The translations under genes were made by a program, and so were the position numbers. A stretch of DNA of 64,000 nt from an uncultured Oscillospiraceae bacterium (GTDB lineage Bacteria > Bacillota > Clostridia > Oscillospirales > Oscillospiraceae). Each line of letters opens with the position of its first letter. The stretch's first letter is position 1. Shown one piece after another: positions 44,540 to 52,471 of the stretch. The stretch spans positions 1-64,000 of the forward strand of contig CAKTMC010000004.1 of assembly GCA_934573735.1 (NCBI GenBank). The letters are read 5' to 3'. Below the pieces are notes generated by a model. That model did not search any database, had not been told where the DNA came from, and saw nothing but the letters and a program-made list of their open reading frames with translations.

Positions 44540-46729
44540 TTAGTATTTCTCGGCAAGGTATATCGAGAGCTTTGAGCTCAGCGCGTCAAGGCATTGCGGC
44601 AGGTCGGTGTGAGCGTTAAAATAGGCTTGGCACTCGGCGTATATGAGCTCAAAAAGTGTATCGTCGAGCACTGCCAGCGTGTCGCCCCTGTCGAGCACGG
44701 CATATATGCGATTTTTGATCTCCTCCGCCGTACCGCTTCCGCTTATCTCTACCCGAGCTCCGTCATAGAAGCTCACAAGCGCTTTGTCAAACTTCTCATA
44801 TTCCGCCGCCCAATAGTTTATTCTTCCATCGAGCGCGGCCTTATTCATCGGAAGCCCCTTTATAGCTCCGCTCGACTGACAGTATTCCGAGAGAAGGAAG
44901 GCTATAAGCTCCATCGCCCGCTCCTTATAGGGCGAAGCAGAGGAAACGCCGACAAGCGAGGAGGGAATAAAGGCGGTTCCGGAGGACGTATCGGAGGGGA
45001 AGCCTACAAACTCCGCATTCCCGGCAAAGACCGTGTTATAATACGAAAAATACGAAATCAGGTCGCCGCTTATGGATGAAAGTATAAGCCTTTGCTCACC
45101 GGCATAGGCGCGGGAAATATCCTGCGAGTCTATTGTGTTATTATCAGTCTCCTCCGGCAGCCGCGAGGCAAGCTCAAGATAGCGCCCAAAGCCCGACTTC
45201 GTGAGCTTGCAGCTTTTGCTATCGGTGTCTATGTATTCTCCTGCGTTAAACAAAAGCGTATATCTCAGAAAGTCCGCCCGCGTCATCTCTGTGCCGAGCA
45301 GCGACTGCGCCGGCATATCCGTAGACATGGCGAAGAATGCGTCGGAGCTCAGATGCGTGTCGCCCTTGATGTCCTCGGCATTGCCAACCACGGAAAGCAG
45401 CGTGAAGGAGGGCATTATGCAATATACCCCGCCCTCGGATTTCAGACTGTTATACGCGCCGCTCACCAAGCTCTCAGGCTCAATGCCGCACTGCGGGAAA
45501 TATTCCTCCATATTTGCAAGCAGCCCGTTTCTTATAAAGGACTGCGCGTTAAGTCTGCTCAAATCATAAATATCCGGGGTGAAGCCCGCGACGATATCGG
45601 CGTTGAGCCGCGTCATGGCGCTGCTTGCCGAGGCATCATTGTATGCGGCATAGTCGATGATTTTTATTTTGCAATCGGACGAGGACTCATTGAACATATC
45701 TATAAGCTGCTCCAAGGAGTAGTTCAAGTCATAGGTCGCAAGCGTCAGGATTTTTAGCCCCTCGTCGCTGATAACGCTCCATACTGCGGGGATGCCCTTT
45801 TGAAAGCTTATGTATTTAGCTTCGGGCGCATAGTATAGGCTGTTCAGGCTCATGCCGCTTGATGCCGCGTCAATAAGCCCCTCTATTTCGCCGCTTTTGT
45901 ACTTATATGAATATACGATGCCGTTTTTCGCAGCCAGAAGCTCAGAATCAAGAGCGCAGGAGCAGAAGGAGTCAAACAGAAGCTCCGTCTCGTAGCTTCC
46001 AAGCGTCTCAAGCTCAAAATCAAGGACACTGATTCTTGTCGCAGGGCTTGCGGCGGGATTGCCGGGCTTTGGGGATAGGGCTGTGACTAAGTGCCCGTCC
46101 TGCGTTATGCCGCAGATGTGCGAGCCTAAAAAGCTGCCCAGACTTTTTTCTATCTCACAGTCTCGGCTTGTGGCAATAAGCTCGCCGCTCAGCTCAAGGA
46201 TATAATGCTCCGGTATGAGTGTAAGCCCGGTTATGACATCTCCGGCATACTGCTCCGGAAGCCTTATGATGCTTTGTAAGGTGAGCTCGCCGTTTTCATA
46301 CACGCTGAGGAGATAATCGCCGTCCTCGTTGACCGTCAAAACCGGCTGTTCATTTTTATAGCTCTGCCCTAAAAGATAAAAATTCTCCGCCTCGATTGGC
46401 AGCGCCTCGACCGAGCAGTCTGTAGGGTCGATGAGATAAAAGACCTGCGTATCGTAACAATCAATCCCGTAGGCGAATATCTTATCCCCGGTCAGCACTG
46501 ATTGACGGATATTTGCCTGAGTCCCAGGCAGCTCTATGCGCTCCTTGACGTAAATTGCCCCGGAGGGAGCCAAGCTCAATTCGCCGCGCTCACCGCTGCT
46601 GTTCACGCTGCTCGGCGTGACTGCGGCACTCGGCGCGGTATCGTGCGCTTCCGGCGGAGAGGACGCGGAGCAGGCCGTCAAGGATATCAGCATAAAAATG
46701 GCAAGTAATAGGCTTGTTGTTTTTCTCAT
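44540..46729 (-). CDS. Large extracellular solute-binding lipoprotein (family 1-like)
   Basis: A 729-residue lipoprotein. The lipobox is SLTAC near residue 20. Residues about 55-330 contain repeated short strands ending in hydrophobic turns (YLLSVYENGELTLQSIIRLP, DGHLVTALS), which look like a beta-propeller or sensor domain. From about residue 335 the protein resembles family 1 solute-binding proteins (LTLATYDLNYSLEQLIDMFN, DIVAGFTPDIYDLS). Ordinary binding proteins are 400-550 residues, so the N-terminal addition is unusual. No ABC permease or ATPase gene is adjacent; it may serve an orphan transporter or act as a sensor. CGGAGG precedes the ATG. Confidence 0.78.
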   Translation of the reverse strand: MRKTTSLLLAIFMLISLTACSASSPPEAHDTAPSAAVTPSSVNSSGERGELSLAPSGAIYVKERIELPGTQANIRQSVLTGDKIFAYGIDCYDTQVFYLIDPTDCSVEALPIEAENFYLLGQSYKNEQPVLTVNEDGDYLLSVYENGELTLQSIIRLPEQYAGDVITGLTLIPEHYILELSGELIATSRDCEIEKSLGSFLGSHICGITQDGHLVTALSPKPGNPAASPATRISVLDFELETLGSYETELLFDSFCSCALDSELLAAKNGIVYSYKYKSGEIEGLIDAASSGMSLNSLYYAPEAKYISFQKGIPAVWSVISDEGLKILTLATYDLNYSLEQLIDMFNESSSDCKIKIIDYAAYNDASASSAMTRLNADIVAGFTPDIYDLSRLNAQSFIRNGLLANMEEYFPQCGIEPESLVSGAYNSLKSEGGVYCIMPSFTLLSVVGNAEDIKGDTHLSSDAFFAMSTDMPAQSLLGTEMTRADFLRYTLLFNAGEYIDTDSKSCKLTKSGFGRYLELASRLPEETDNNTIDSQDISRAYAGEQRLILSSISGDLISYFSYYNTVFAGNAEFVGFPSDTSSGTAFIPSSLVGVSSASPYKERAMELIAFLLSEYCQSSGAIKGLPMNKAALDGRINYWAAEYEKFDKALVSFYDGARVEISGSGTAEEIKNRIYAVLDRGDTLAVLDDTLFELIYAECQAYFNAHTDLPQCLDALSSKLSIYLAEKY

Positions 46730-46952
46730 TCTGCACCTCCGTATTATTTTATCCGGATAATAAATATAATCTGATAATACTATAAAAAAGCGAAAAATGG
46801 AAGCGCTGGGGATATCCCGGCGAAGATTTAATAAACTTTAGAAATCGAGTATTGAAAATAGGAATTAGCTTTTATATTATATAATAAAACGGGCGCGGAG
46901 CGAAAAACTGCCCTGCGCAACCGTGGGTTGACAGATTATACGGCGCGCTTTC

Positions 46953-46981
46953 TTGTCTGCAACCGGGGATAGGGGTATATT
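46953..46981 (+). promoter_or_regulatory. Promoter of the membrane XRE regulator
   Basis: TTGTCT at 46953-46958 and TATATT at 46976-46981, spacer 17 bp. The rest of the gap from 46730 holds AT-rich DNA and no gene that I can support. Confidence 0.6.
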
Positions 46982-47023
46982 TAGACCGACATAACGGCAG
47001 GTCGCCGAGATGGAGGAGTTCTT

Positions 47024-48013
47024 ATGATATTGGCAGATAAAATAATCGAGCTGCGCAAGAAGGCGGGCTGGTCGCAGGAGGAGCTGGCGCAGCAGCTTGG
47101 CGTGTCGAGGCAGTCGGTGTCAAAGTGGGAGGGCGCGCAGTCCATACCTGATATTGACAAGATAGTGCAGATGAGCCGCATCTTCGGCGTGAGCACCGAT
47201 TTTCTTCTCAAGGACGAGCTGACGGCGGCTGAACCGGTCTGCGTGGAGGATACGCCGAGCCTTCGCCGGGTGAGCATAGAGGAGGCGTCCGCGTATCTTG
47301 AGCTTCGCCGCGCCGCTGCCCCGAGGATGGCATTGGCGGCCTTCCTGTGTGCCGTGTCGCCGATATGCCTGCTGCTGTTATCGGCGATGGATACCATGAA
47401 CTGGATAAGCTCGTCTTTGACGGCGGTGGGTATAGGGCTTTGTGTACTGATAGTATTTGTGGCGATAGGCGTTTCTATATTTATGTCCTGCGCTGCAAAG
47501 GCGAAGGATTTTGAATTTCTGGAAAGCGAAGCCTTTGAGACGGAATACGGCGTGACGGGTATGGTCCGTGAGCGGGAAAAGGAATTTCGCGGTACGAGCT
47601 CTCGCCTGATTATGATCGGAACGGTGCTCTGTATTCTCTCGGTGCTGCCGCTCTTTGCCGTTATTGCGTTCATGCCTGCCTCGGACGGCGTTTTCTATGC
47701 TGCCGCTGTGTGCGTGCTGCTGTTTATGGCAGCTCTCGGCTGCATGGCCTTTGTCTATGTCGGGACGTATCACGACGCGATGCAGAAGCTTCTTGAGGAA
47801 GGGGATTACAGCCGCAGCAACAAAAGCCGCGGGAATGTTATCGGCACGCTTAGTACCGTCTATTGGCTCATAGTGACGGCAATTTTCCTGTGGGCGATGT
47901 TCAGCCCAAATAAGCCGATGATGGCAAGGGAGACATGGATAATCTGGGCGATAGCAGGGCTACTCTACGCGGCTATTCTCCCTATAGTCAAGCTTATATT
48001 CCGCAGACGCTGA
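47024..48013 (+). CDS. XRE-type regulator with C-terminal membrane domain
   Basis: A 329-residue protein. Residues 5-60 are a Cro/CI helix-turn-helix (IIELRKKAGWSQEELAQQLG, then VSRQSVSKWEGAQSIPDIDK). After a linker come about six hydrophobic segments, in the pairs 105-125/130-155, 195-215/220-245 and 275-295/300-320. This architecture is common in Clostridia, where the regulator is held at the membrane; the signal is unknown. TGGAGGAG lies before the ATG. The gene is separated by 103 bp from the MerR gene, which has its own promoter. Confidence 0.88.
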   Translation: MILADKIIELRKKAGWSQEELAQQLGVSRQSVSKWEGAQSIPDIDKIVQMSRIFGVSTDFLLKDELTAAEPVCVEDTPSLRRVSIEEASAYLELRRAAAPRMALAAFLCAVSPICLLLLSAMDTMNWISSSLTAVGIGLCVLIVFVAIGVSIFMSCAAKAKDFEFLESEAFETEYGVTGMVREREKEFRGTSSRLIMIGTVLCILSVLPLFAVIAFMPASDGVFYAAAVCVLLFMAALGCMAFVYVGTYHDAMQKLLEEGDYSRSNKSRGNVIGTLSTVYWLIVTAIFLWAMFSPNKPMMARETWIIWAIAGLLYAAILPIVKLIFRRR

Positions 48014-48054
48014 TTTGCGACGCAAAAATACTGTGTTTTCAGGCGTTTTCCGAC

Positions 48055-48083
48055 TTGCGGAGAGCTGCGCCTAAGGCTATAAT
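48055..48083 (+). promoter_or_regulatory. Promoter of the second merR gene
   Basis: TTGCGG at 48055-48060 and TATAAT at 48078-48083, spacer 17 bp. A second TATAAT overlaps it at 48083-48088. Confidence 0.6.
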
Positions 48084-48116
48084 ATAATAGAAAACCTTAT
48101 AGCAGGAGGAGAGTTT

Positions 48117-48953
48117 ATGGATCTGCAAAGACTGACCATAGGGCAGATGGCGGAGCTTAACCACGTCTCGGAGCAGACGCTTCGGCTATATGACCGCGAG
48201 GGGCTTTTGAAGCCGCGCTACATAGACGCAGACACCGGCTACAGGTATTATCACATCACGCAGTCGGCACGGCTCGACCTCATACAAAACATGAAGGTCT
48301 ACGGTATGACCCTGCGCCAGATACGCAGCTTTCTTGAAAAGAGCGACGGCGAGGCTCTGCGGCACCTGCTGCTTGAGCAGGAGGCGAGCGTTGACGCGCG
48401 TATAAAGCAGCTTCAGCGCTCTCGCACCGCGATAATGCGCACGCTGCAAAACTTTAAGCGTTACGAGTCCATGCCGCGAAACGGAGAGATTTTTCTCGAA
48501 TTTATCCCGGAACGGCGCATTTTCCGTTATTCCTGCGGCGTAAATTACTTTGAGCAGGATGAAATCGGCTACGAGTATATGCTGCGCCAGCTAAAGCGCC
48601 ATCTCGTCAAAAGCAATATGCCGATGTCATATTTCAGCAATATCGGCACGGTAATTCGCCGCGAGCGCCTTGCCGAGGGTGAGCTTTACTCCGACGAGGT
48701 CTTTGTATTCGTGGACGAGGACGGCGCGGGGGAGGGCTGTGAGCTGCTGTCCGCCGCGTCCTATGTCTGCCTCTGCTCAAATGAGTTTACGCGCGAGGCG
48801 GAAAATGTCCGGCGGCTCATGGATTATGTCCGCGAGCACAACTGCGAGATAGCGGGGGACTACCTCTGCGAGGTCATAATCGACTTCCCGGTGCTGGAGT
48901 TTGACCGCAGGCAGATGTTTTATAAAACGCAAATTCCGATAGTATTCAAGTAA
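48117..48953 (+). CDS. MerR family transcriptional regulator
   Basis: A 278-residue MerR protein. The winged helix is TIGQMAELNHVSEQTLRLYD, then GYRYYHITQSARLDLI. A coiled coil follows (LEQEASVDARIKQLQRSRTA) and the C-terminal 160 residues form an effector-binding domain of GyrI-like type without recognisable ligand. AGGAGGAG lies before the ATG. It shares architecture with the MerR protein at 18327 but little sequence in the effector part. Downstream lies an oxidoreductase gene with its own promoter 44 bp later, a possible target. Confidence 0.87.
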   Translation: MDLQRLTIGQMAELNHVSEQTLRLYDREGLLKPRYIDADTGYRYYHITQSARLDLIQNMKVYGMTLRQIRSFLEKSDGEALRHLLLEQEASVDARIKQLQRSRTAIMRTLQNFKRYESMPRNGEIFLEFIPERRIFRYSCGVNYFEQDEIGYEYMLRQLKRHLVKSNMPMSYFSNIGTVIRRERLAEGELYSDEVFVFVDEDGAGEGCELLSAASYVCLCSNEFTREAENVRRLMDYVREHNCEIAGDYLCEVIIDFPVLEFDRRQMFYKTQIPIVFK

Positions 48954-48996
48954 TAATAACCAAATTACGCACTGTAATATTTATTGTACAAAACGC

Positions 48997-49026
48997 TTGA
49001 CTTTGCACATACTATAAGCCTTATAA
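48997..49026 (+). promoter_or_regulatory. Promoter of the dehydrogenase gene
   Basis: TTGACT at 48997-49002 with TTATAA at 49021-49026 (spacer 18) or TATAAT at 49022-49027 (spacer 19). The long spacer would suit activation by a MerR-type protein. Confidence 0.6.
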
Positions 49027-49099
49027 TGACAATCAGAGGGTGTTAAATAAATAACCCACTTGCTTGTCGAAAATTATAATTATTTAAGGAGGCTATTTT

Positions 49100-50188
49100 A
49101 TGGAACGCAAGGTCAGAGTTGTACAGTACGGAGCGGGTAAGATGAGCCGTTACCTCATGCGCTATGTGCTTGAGCATGACGGCGAGCTGGTTGGAGCATT
49201 CTGCCGCAACAAGAGCCATATCGGCAAGGACGTCTCCCAAATAATCGGCAACGGCTATCCCTTTGTGGGCGTGACGGTCGAGAATTCACTGGACGCGGAT
49301 AAGCGCATAGGCGAGCTCAAGCCTGACGTCTGCATCATCGCAACGCGCAGCACGGTGGCGGAGCTTGAGGATATCTTCACCATCTGCGCAAAGCACGGTG
49401 TAAACGCGATAACCACCTGCGAGGAGGCGCTTTATCCCTGGAACTCATCCCCGGAGCTTACGGCAAAGCTCGATAAGCTTGCCAAGGAGGGCAACTGCAC
49501 CCTTACCGGCGTCGGCTACTGCGATCTCTATTGGGGCACCATGGTCACAAACCTTGCCGGCTCCTCTCATAAGATAAACAAGATAGTCGGCAGCAGCTCC
49601 TATAATGTTGAAGACTACGGTCTGGCGCTTGCGGAGGGTCACGGAGCGGGTCTGAGCGTCGAGGAGTTTAACAAGACCATCGGCTGCTATAATGACACGC
49701 CCTCCGATGAGATGAAGGAGCTTGTCGAGAGCGGGAAGTACGTCCCGTCGTATATGTGGAACCAGAACGGCTGGCTTTGCAGCAAGATGGGTCTGCACGT
49801 CGTTTCCCAGACGCAGAAGTGCATCCCCTGCATTGACAAGGAGGCTCTCAAGAGCGAGACTCTCGGTATGGTCGTCAAGGCGGGCAATGCTACCGGTATG
49901 CGCGCGATAGTTACCACGACTACCGAGGAGGGCATCACGCTTGAGACAGAGTGCATCGGCAAGATCTATAATCCCGAGGAGATAGACCGCAACGTCTGGA
50001 CGCTCCACGGCGAGCCGGAGACGACCTGCATCGTCAATCAGCCCGCAACGGTCGAGCTCACCTGCGCAACGCTCGTAAACCGCATCCCGCAGCTTATCGA
50101 CGCGCCCGCAGGCTACGTCACGACCGACCGCTTCCCGTATAACGAGTATATGGTTCATCCCATGAACGAGTACGTCCACAGCAAGTGA
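49100..50188 (+). CDS. DapB/2,4-diaminopentanoate-dehydrogenase-like oxidoreductase
   Basis: A 362-residue NAD(P)-dependent enzyme. The N terminus is a Rossmann fold (VRVVQYGAGKMSRYLMRYVL, GAFCRNKSHIGKDV). The overall plan matches the dihydrodipicolinate-reductase-like family that includes 2,4-diaminopentanoate dehydrogenase of ornithine fermentation (Ord). The characteristic substrate-domain blocks GVNAITTCEEALYPW and GVGYCDLYWGTM are present. True DapB is shorter (about 250). No other ornithine-fermentation genes are adjacent, so the substrate is uncertain. AAGGAGG precedes the ATG. A terminator is found about 90 bp downstream. Confidence 0.72.
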   Translation: MERKVRVVQYGAGKMSRYLMRYVLEHDGELVGAFCRNKSHIGKDVSQIIGNGYPFVGVTVENSLDADKRIGELKPDVCIIATRSTVAELEDIFTICAKHGVNAITTCEEALYPWNSSPELTAKLDKLAKEGNCTLTGVGYCDLYWGTMVTNLAGSSHKINKIVGSSSYNVEDYGLALAEGHGAGLSVEEFNKTIGCYNDTPSDEMKELVESGKYVPSYMWNQNGWLCSKMGLHVVSQTQKCIPCIDKEALKSETLGMVVKAGNATGMRAIVTTTTEEGITLETECIGKIYNPEEIDRNVWTLHGEPETTCIVNQPATVELTCATLVNRIPQLIDAPAGYVTTDRFPYNEYMVHPMNEYVHSK

Positions 50189-50275
50189 GAGGATAATATA
50201 ATAGTCTCTATGTCAATAGCTGAGATGGGGTAAAACAAGAAGCAAAGAGAAAAGAATCACAAAGAGTTTGATATC

Positions 50276-50311
50276 TACCCCAATACCTGACATATGGTAT
50301 TGGGGTATTTT
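50276..50311 (+). terminator. Terminator after the dehydrogenase gene
   Basis: TACCCCAATACC and GGTATTGGGGTA form perfect 12-bp arms around an 8-base loop, then TTTTG. The 88 bp between the gene and this hairpin are AT-rich and hold nothing recognised. Confidence 0.8.
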
Positions 50312-50425
50312 GTATGAAACACAGTTACGAGTATATAATTCGTTGTTTTCGATTATACCGGCGGAGAAATGACAGGAAACGACAAGGGATATAGCAGATT
50401 TCCCGCGCATGAGAGGCGTCCGAAT

Positions 50426-50458
50426 AAAAAAACGCCTGAAAGAACAATCCTTCAGACG
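50426..50458 (-). terminator. Terminator after the Lar-type gene
   Basis: On the minus strand CGTCTGAA and TTCAGGCG (one mismatch) form a hairpin followed by TTTTTTT. Confidence 0.75.
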
Positions 50459-50485
50459 AAAAATATATATTTTGTAGAAATGTGC

Positions 50486-50710
50486 TTATTCGCTTATATT
50501 GCTGCGCACGACCTTGCCTATGTTCCAGAGATATGCGGCCTTACCTGCGGCCTCCTCGCTCTCGGCAGGGGTACTGAACTCAAACGAGGCGGTATGCGAG
50601 CCGCAGTCCATGCACATGGCATACCAGCACCAGCCGTTTTCCTCCTCCAGCAGTCCCGCGCCGCCGCAGTAGGGGCAGTCCTGAAGAATAAATTTCTCAT
50701 GAACGTTCAT
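50486..50710 (-). CDS. Lar-type restriction alleviation protein (small zinc-ribbon)
   Basis: A 74-residue protein with two CxxC pairs, CPYCGGAGLLEEENGWCWYA and CMDCGSH, and the C-terminal AAYLWN that characterise the Lar_restr_allev domain. Lar of the Rac prophage reduces restriction by type I systems. Related small proteins are usually carried by phages and other mobile elements. Their role here is unproven. The ATG at 50710 has GGAGG 9 bases upstream; a longer open frame continues through the tRNA genes but is not the gene. It lies just past the tRNA terminator, a classic landing place of mobile DNA. It is unrelated to the larBEC genes despite the name. Confidence 0.78.
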   Translation of the reverse strand: MNVHEKFILQDCPYCGGAGLLEEENGWCWYAMCMDCGSHTASFEFSTPAESEEAAGKAAYLWNIGKVVRSNISE

Positions 50711-50772
50711 ATTAAAAACCTCCGTGTATTTATATATTATAATAAAAAAATAAATAAAAATGCATTCCAAGG

Positions 50773-50804
50773 AAAAAAGCACTTGCAAATGCAAGTGCTT
50801 TTTT
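50773..50804 (-). terminator. Terminator of the tRNA-Thr/tRNA-Tyr transcript
   Basis: AAAAAAGCACTTGC and GCAAGTGCTTTTTT form perfect 14-bp arms around AAAT. It begins one base after the encoded CCA of tRNA-Tyr. Confidence 0.92.
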
Positions 50805-50805
50805 C

Positions 50806-50890
50806 TGGTGGGGGAAGATGGATTCGAACCATCGAAGGCATTGCCAGCAGATTTACAGTCTGTCCCCTTTGGCCACTCGGGAATTCCCCC
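50806..50890 (-). tRNA. tRNA-Tyr (GTA)
   Basis: A type II tRNA of 85 nt with CCA encoded. The acceptor stem is GGGGGAA with TTCCCCC, the anticodon arm CAGACTGTAAATCTG carries GTA, a long variable arm follows (CTGGCAATGCC), and the T arm is GATGGTTCGAATCCATC. It lies downstream of tRNA-Thr on the minus strand. Confidence 0.97.
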
Positions 50891-50917
50891 ATATTTAATT
50901 GCCTGCATCTTTTGCGG

Positions 50918-50993
50918 TGGAGCTGGTGGACGGATTCGAACCCCCGACCTGCTGATTACAAATCAGCTGCTCTACCTGCTGAGCTACACCAGC
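50918..50993 (-). tRNA. tRNA-Thr (TGT)
   Basis: 76 nt with CCA encoded. The acceptor stem is GCTGGTG with CACCAGC, the D arm AGCTCAGCAGGTAGAGC, the anticodon arm CTGATTTGTAATCAG carries TGT, and the T arm is GGGGGTTCGAATCCGTC. It precedes tRNA-Tyr by 27 bp, so they form one transcript. Confidence 0.97.
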
Positions 50994-51143
50994 ATTTTCA
51001 ACCGGCTCGATTATAATAGCAAATACTTTTGCATTTGTCAACAACTATTTTCAAAAAATCATAATATTTTTTAAGACCGATTGCAAGCGCGGCGCTTTTG
51101 TGCTACGATATAGCTCGAAAAGCCTTAAAAACAGGAGAAAAAC

Positions 51144-52040
51144 ATGAAAAAAACCAGAAAAAGTAAAGTTCTTCCCGTGCTTCTCGTGCTCACGGTCTTG
51201 CTCATCGCAGTTATCGCCCTTGCCTTTTTTTCAAGATCAGAGCCGCCGGTCGATCCGCACGAGGGACAGGTATATATAAATGACGGCTTCGGCATGGTCT
51301 GGATGACCCCGCTTGAGGGTGTGGACGTAAACGACATAGCGCAGGGTGAGATAGTCAAATATAACGGAGTTCCCAAGTATGTCGGCGACGCATACACCAC
51401 GCTGCGCGGTGTAGACGTGAGCGAGCATCAGTATGAAATCGACTGGAAGGCTGTCGCAGACTCCGGGGTTGATTTTGCATATATACGCATAGGCTACCGC
51501 GGCTATACAAAGGGCGGACTCTTTGAGGATCCCTATTTCAAGGCCAATATCGAGGGAGCAAAGGCAAACGGTCTAAAAACCGGCGTCTACTTCTTCTCTC
51601 AGGCTATAACCGTCACAGAGGCCATTGAGGAGGCCGAATACGTCGTCAAGCTCCTCGGAGACTATACGGTAGACCTCCCGATAATCTACGACTGGGAGAA
51701 GATGGAGGAAGCCGGAGCGGACGCGAGAACCTATCAGCTCGATAAGGACATTCTTGACGCCTGTGCGGTCGCCTTCTGCGAGACGATAAAAAATGCAGGC
51801 TATGAGCCCGGCGTGTATTTTAACCGCTATATCGGCTACTACGGCTATGATTTAAGCCGCCTGACCGCATATAAGTTCTGGCTTGCAGTTCCGGGCGACT
51901 TCCCCGACTTTTATTATGCCACGGACATCTGGCAATATAGCTTTGAGGAGACTGTGCCCGGTATTTCCACGCCCACCGACATGAATTTGATGTTCATTCC
52001 GAAGGCTCCTCCCGCAGAAACTGCCGAACCGAATAATTAA
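51144..52040 (+). CDS. GH25 family lysozyme (N-acetylmuramidase), membrane anchored
   Basis: A 298-residue protein. A basic start (MKKTRKSK) and a hydrophobic helix (about residues 9-29) export or anchor it. The GH25 catalytic domain begins GVDVSEHQYEIDWKAVA near residue 89 and contains the catalytic Asp of DVSEHQ and the Asp/Glu of YDWEKM (about 182); WQYSFEETVPGI is the usual C-terminal block. It should cut the glycan strands of peptidoglycan outside the membrane, for wall turnover or during spore-related growth. CAGGAGAAA lies before the ATG. It is a single gene between tRNA loci. Confidence 0.92.
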   Translation: MKKTRKSKVLPVLLVLTVLLIAVIALAFFSRSEPPVDPHEGQVYINDGFGMVWMTPLEGVDVNDIAQGEIVKYNGVPKYVGDAYTTLRGVDVSEHQYEIDWKAVADSGVDFAYIRIGYRGYTKGGLFEDPYFKANIEGAKANGLKTGVYFFSQAITVTEAIEEAEYVVKLLGDYTVDLPIIYDWEKMEEAGADARTYQLDKDILDACAVAFCETIKNAGYEPGVYFNRYIGYYGYDLSRLTAYKFWLAVPGDFPDFYYATDIWQYSFEETVPGISTPTDMNLMFIPKAPPAETAEPNN

Positions 52041-52108
52041 TGCTTGAAATCCGCGAGGAAATGTTATATACTCTTATTCGCGTGATATTTCCTCGCGTGA
52101 TATTATAT

Positions 52109-52196
52109 GCCGGTGTGTTGGAATTGGTAGACGAGGCGGACTCAAAATCCGTTGGGCTAATACCCCGTGCGGGTTCGACCCCCGCCACCGGCACCA
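52109..52196 (+). tRNA. tRNA-Leu (CAA)
   Basis: 88 nt with CCA encoded. The acceptor stem is GCCGGTG with CACCGGC, the anticodon arm GCGGACTCAAAATCCGT carries CAA, a long variable arm is present (TGGGCTAATACCCCGT) and the T arm is GCGGGTTCGACCCCCGC. It reads UUG codons. Confidence 0.97.
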
Positions 52197-52204
52197 TAAT
52201 AAAG

Positions 52205-52268
52205 CAGCACCATGAGGTCATCAGCCGCCGCAGGCGGCTAGGGTTCGACCGATGGTGTTGTTTTTTCT
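52205..52268 (+). terminator. tRNA-Leu terminator with a T-arm-like segment
   Basis: Nested stems: outer CACCAT with ATGGTG and inner AGCCGCC-GCA-GGCGGCT, then TTTTTT. The right flank reads AGGGTTCGACCG, the T-loop consensus of a tRNA. It acts as a terminator and may descend from a tRNA 3' end. Confidence 0.65.
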
Positions 52269-52411
52269 ACAAATCGAAGCTGTCTGCGCCGGGCTTTGAT
52301 TTGACTTTTGTCGACTTATAGAGCGTACTTATATAACCGTTGCTTGTGTGCGGATATTCCCGGCGCGAGAGGTCTAACCCGGAATTTTGAACAAATATAT
52401 ATTATTAATTG

Positions 52412-52440
52412 ACCGAGGCAGTTCAGCGAACTGCCTCGGT
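52412..52440. terminator. Strong hairpin before the sulfotransferase 3' end
   Basis: ACCGAGGCAGTTC and GAACTGCCTCGGT form perfect 13-bp arms around AGC. The T-tract is short on both strands. It probably ends the minus-strand sulfotransferase transcript. Confidence 0.6.
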
Positions 52441-52471
52441 TTAATAAATACAAGATAATATAGTATCGCTA

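Noticed and set aside
50213..50410. Small minus-strand open frame after the dehydrogenase gene
   Set aside because: It overlaps a terminator hairpin, has no good ribosome site and no recognisable domain.
50369..51016. Plus-strand open frame crossing the tRNA genes
   Set aside because: It runs antisense through two complete tRNAs and the Lar-type gene, so coding is implausible.
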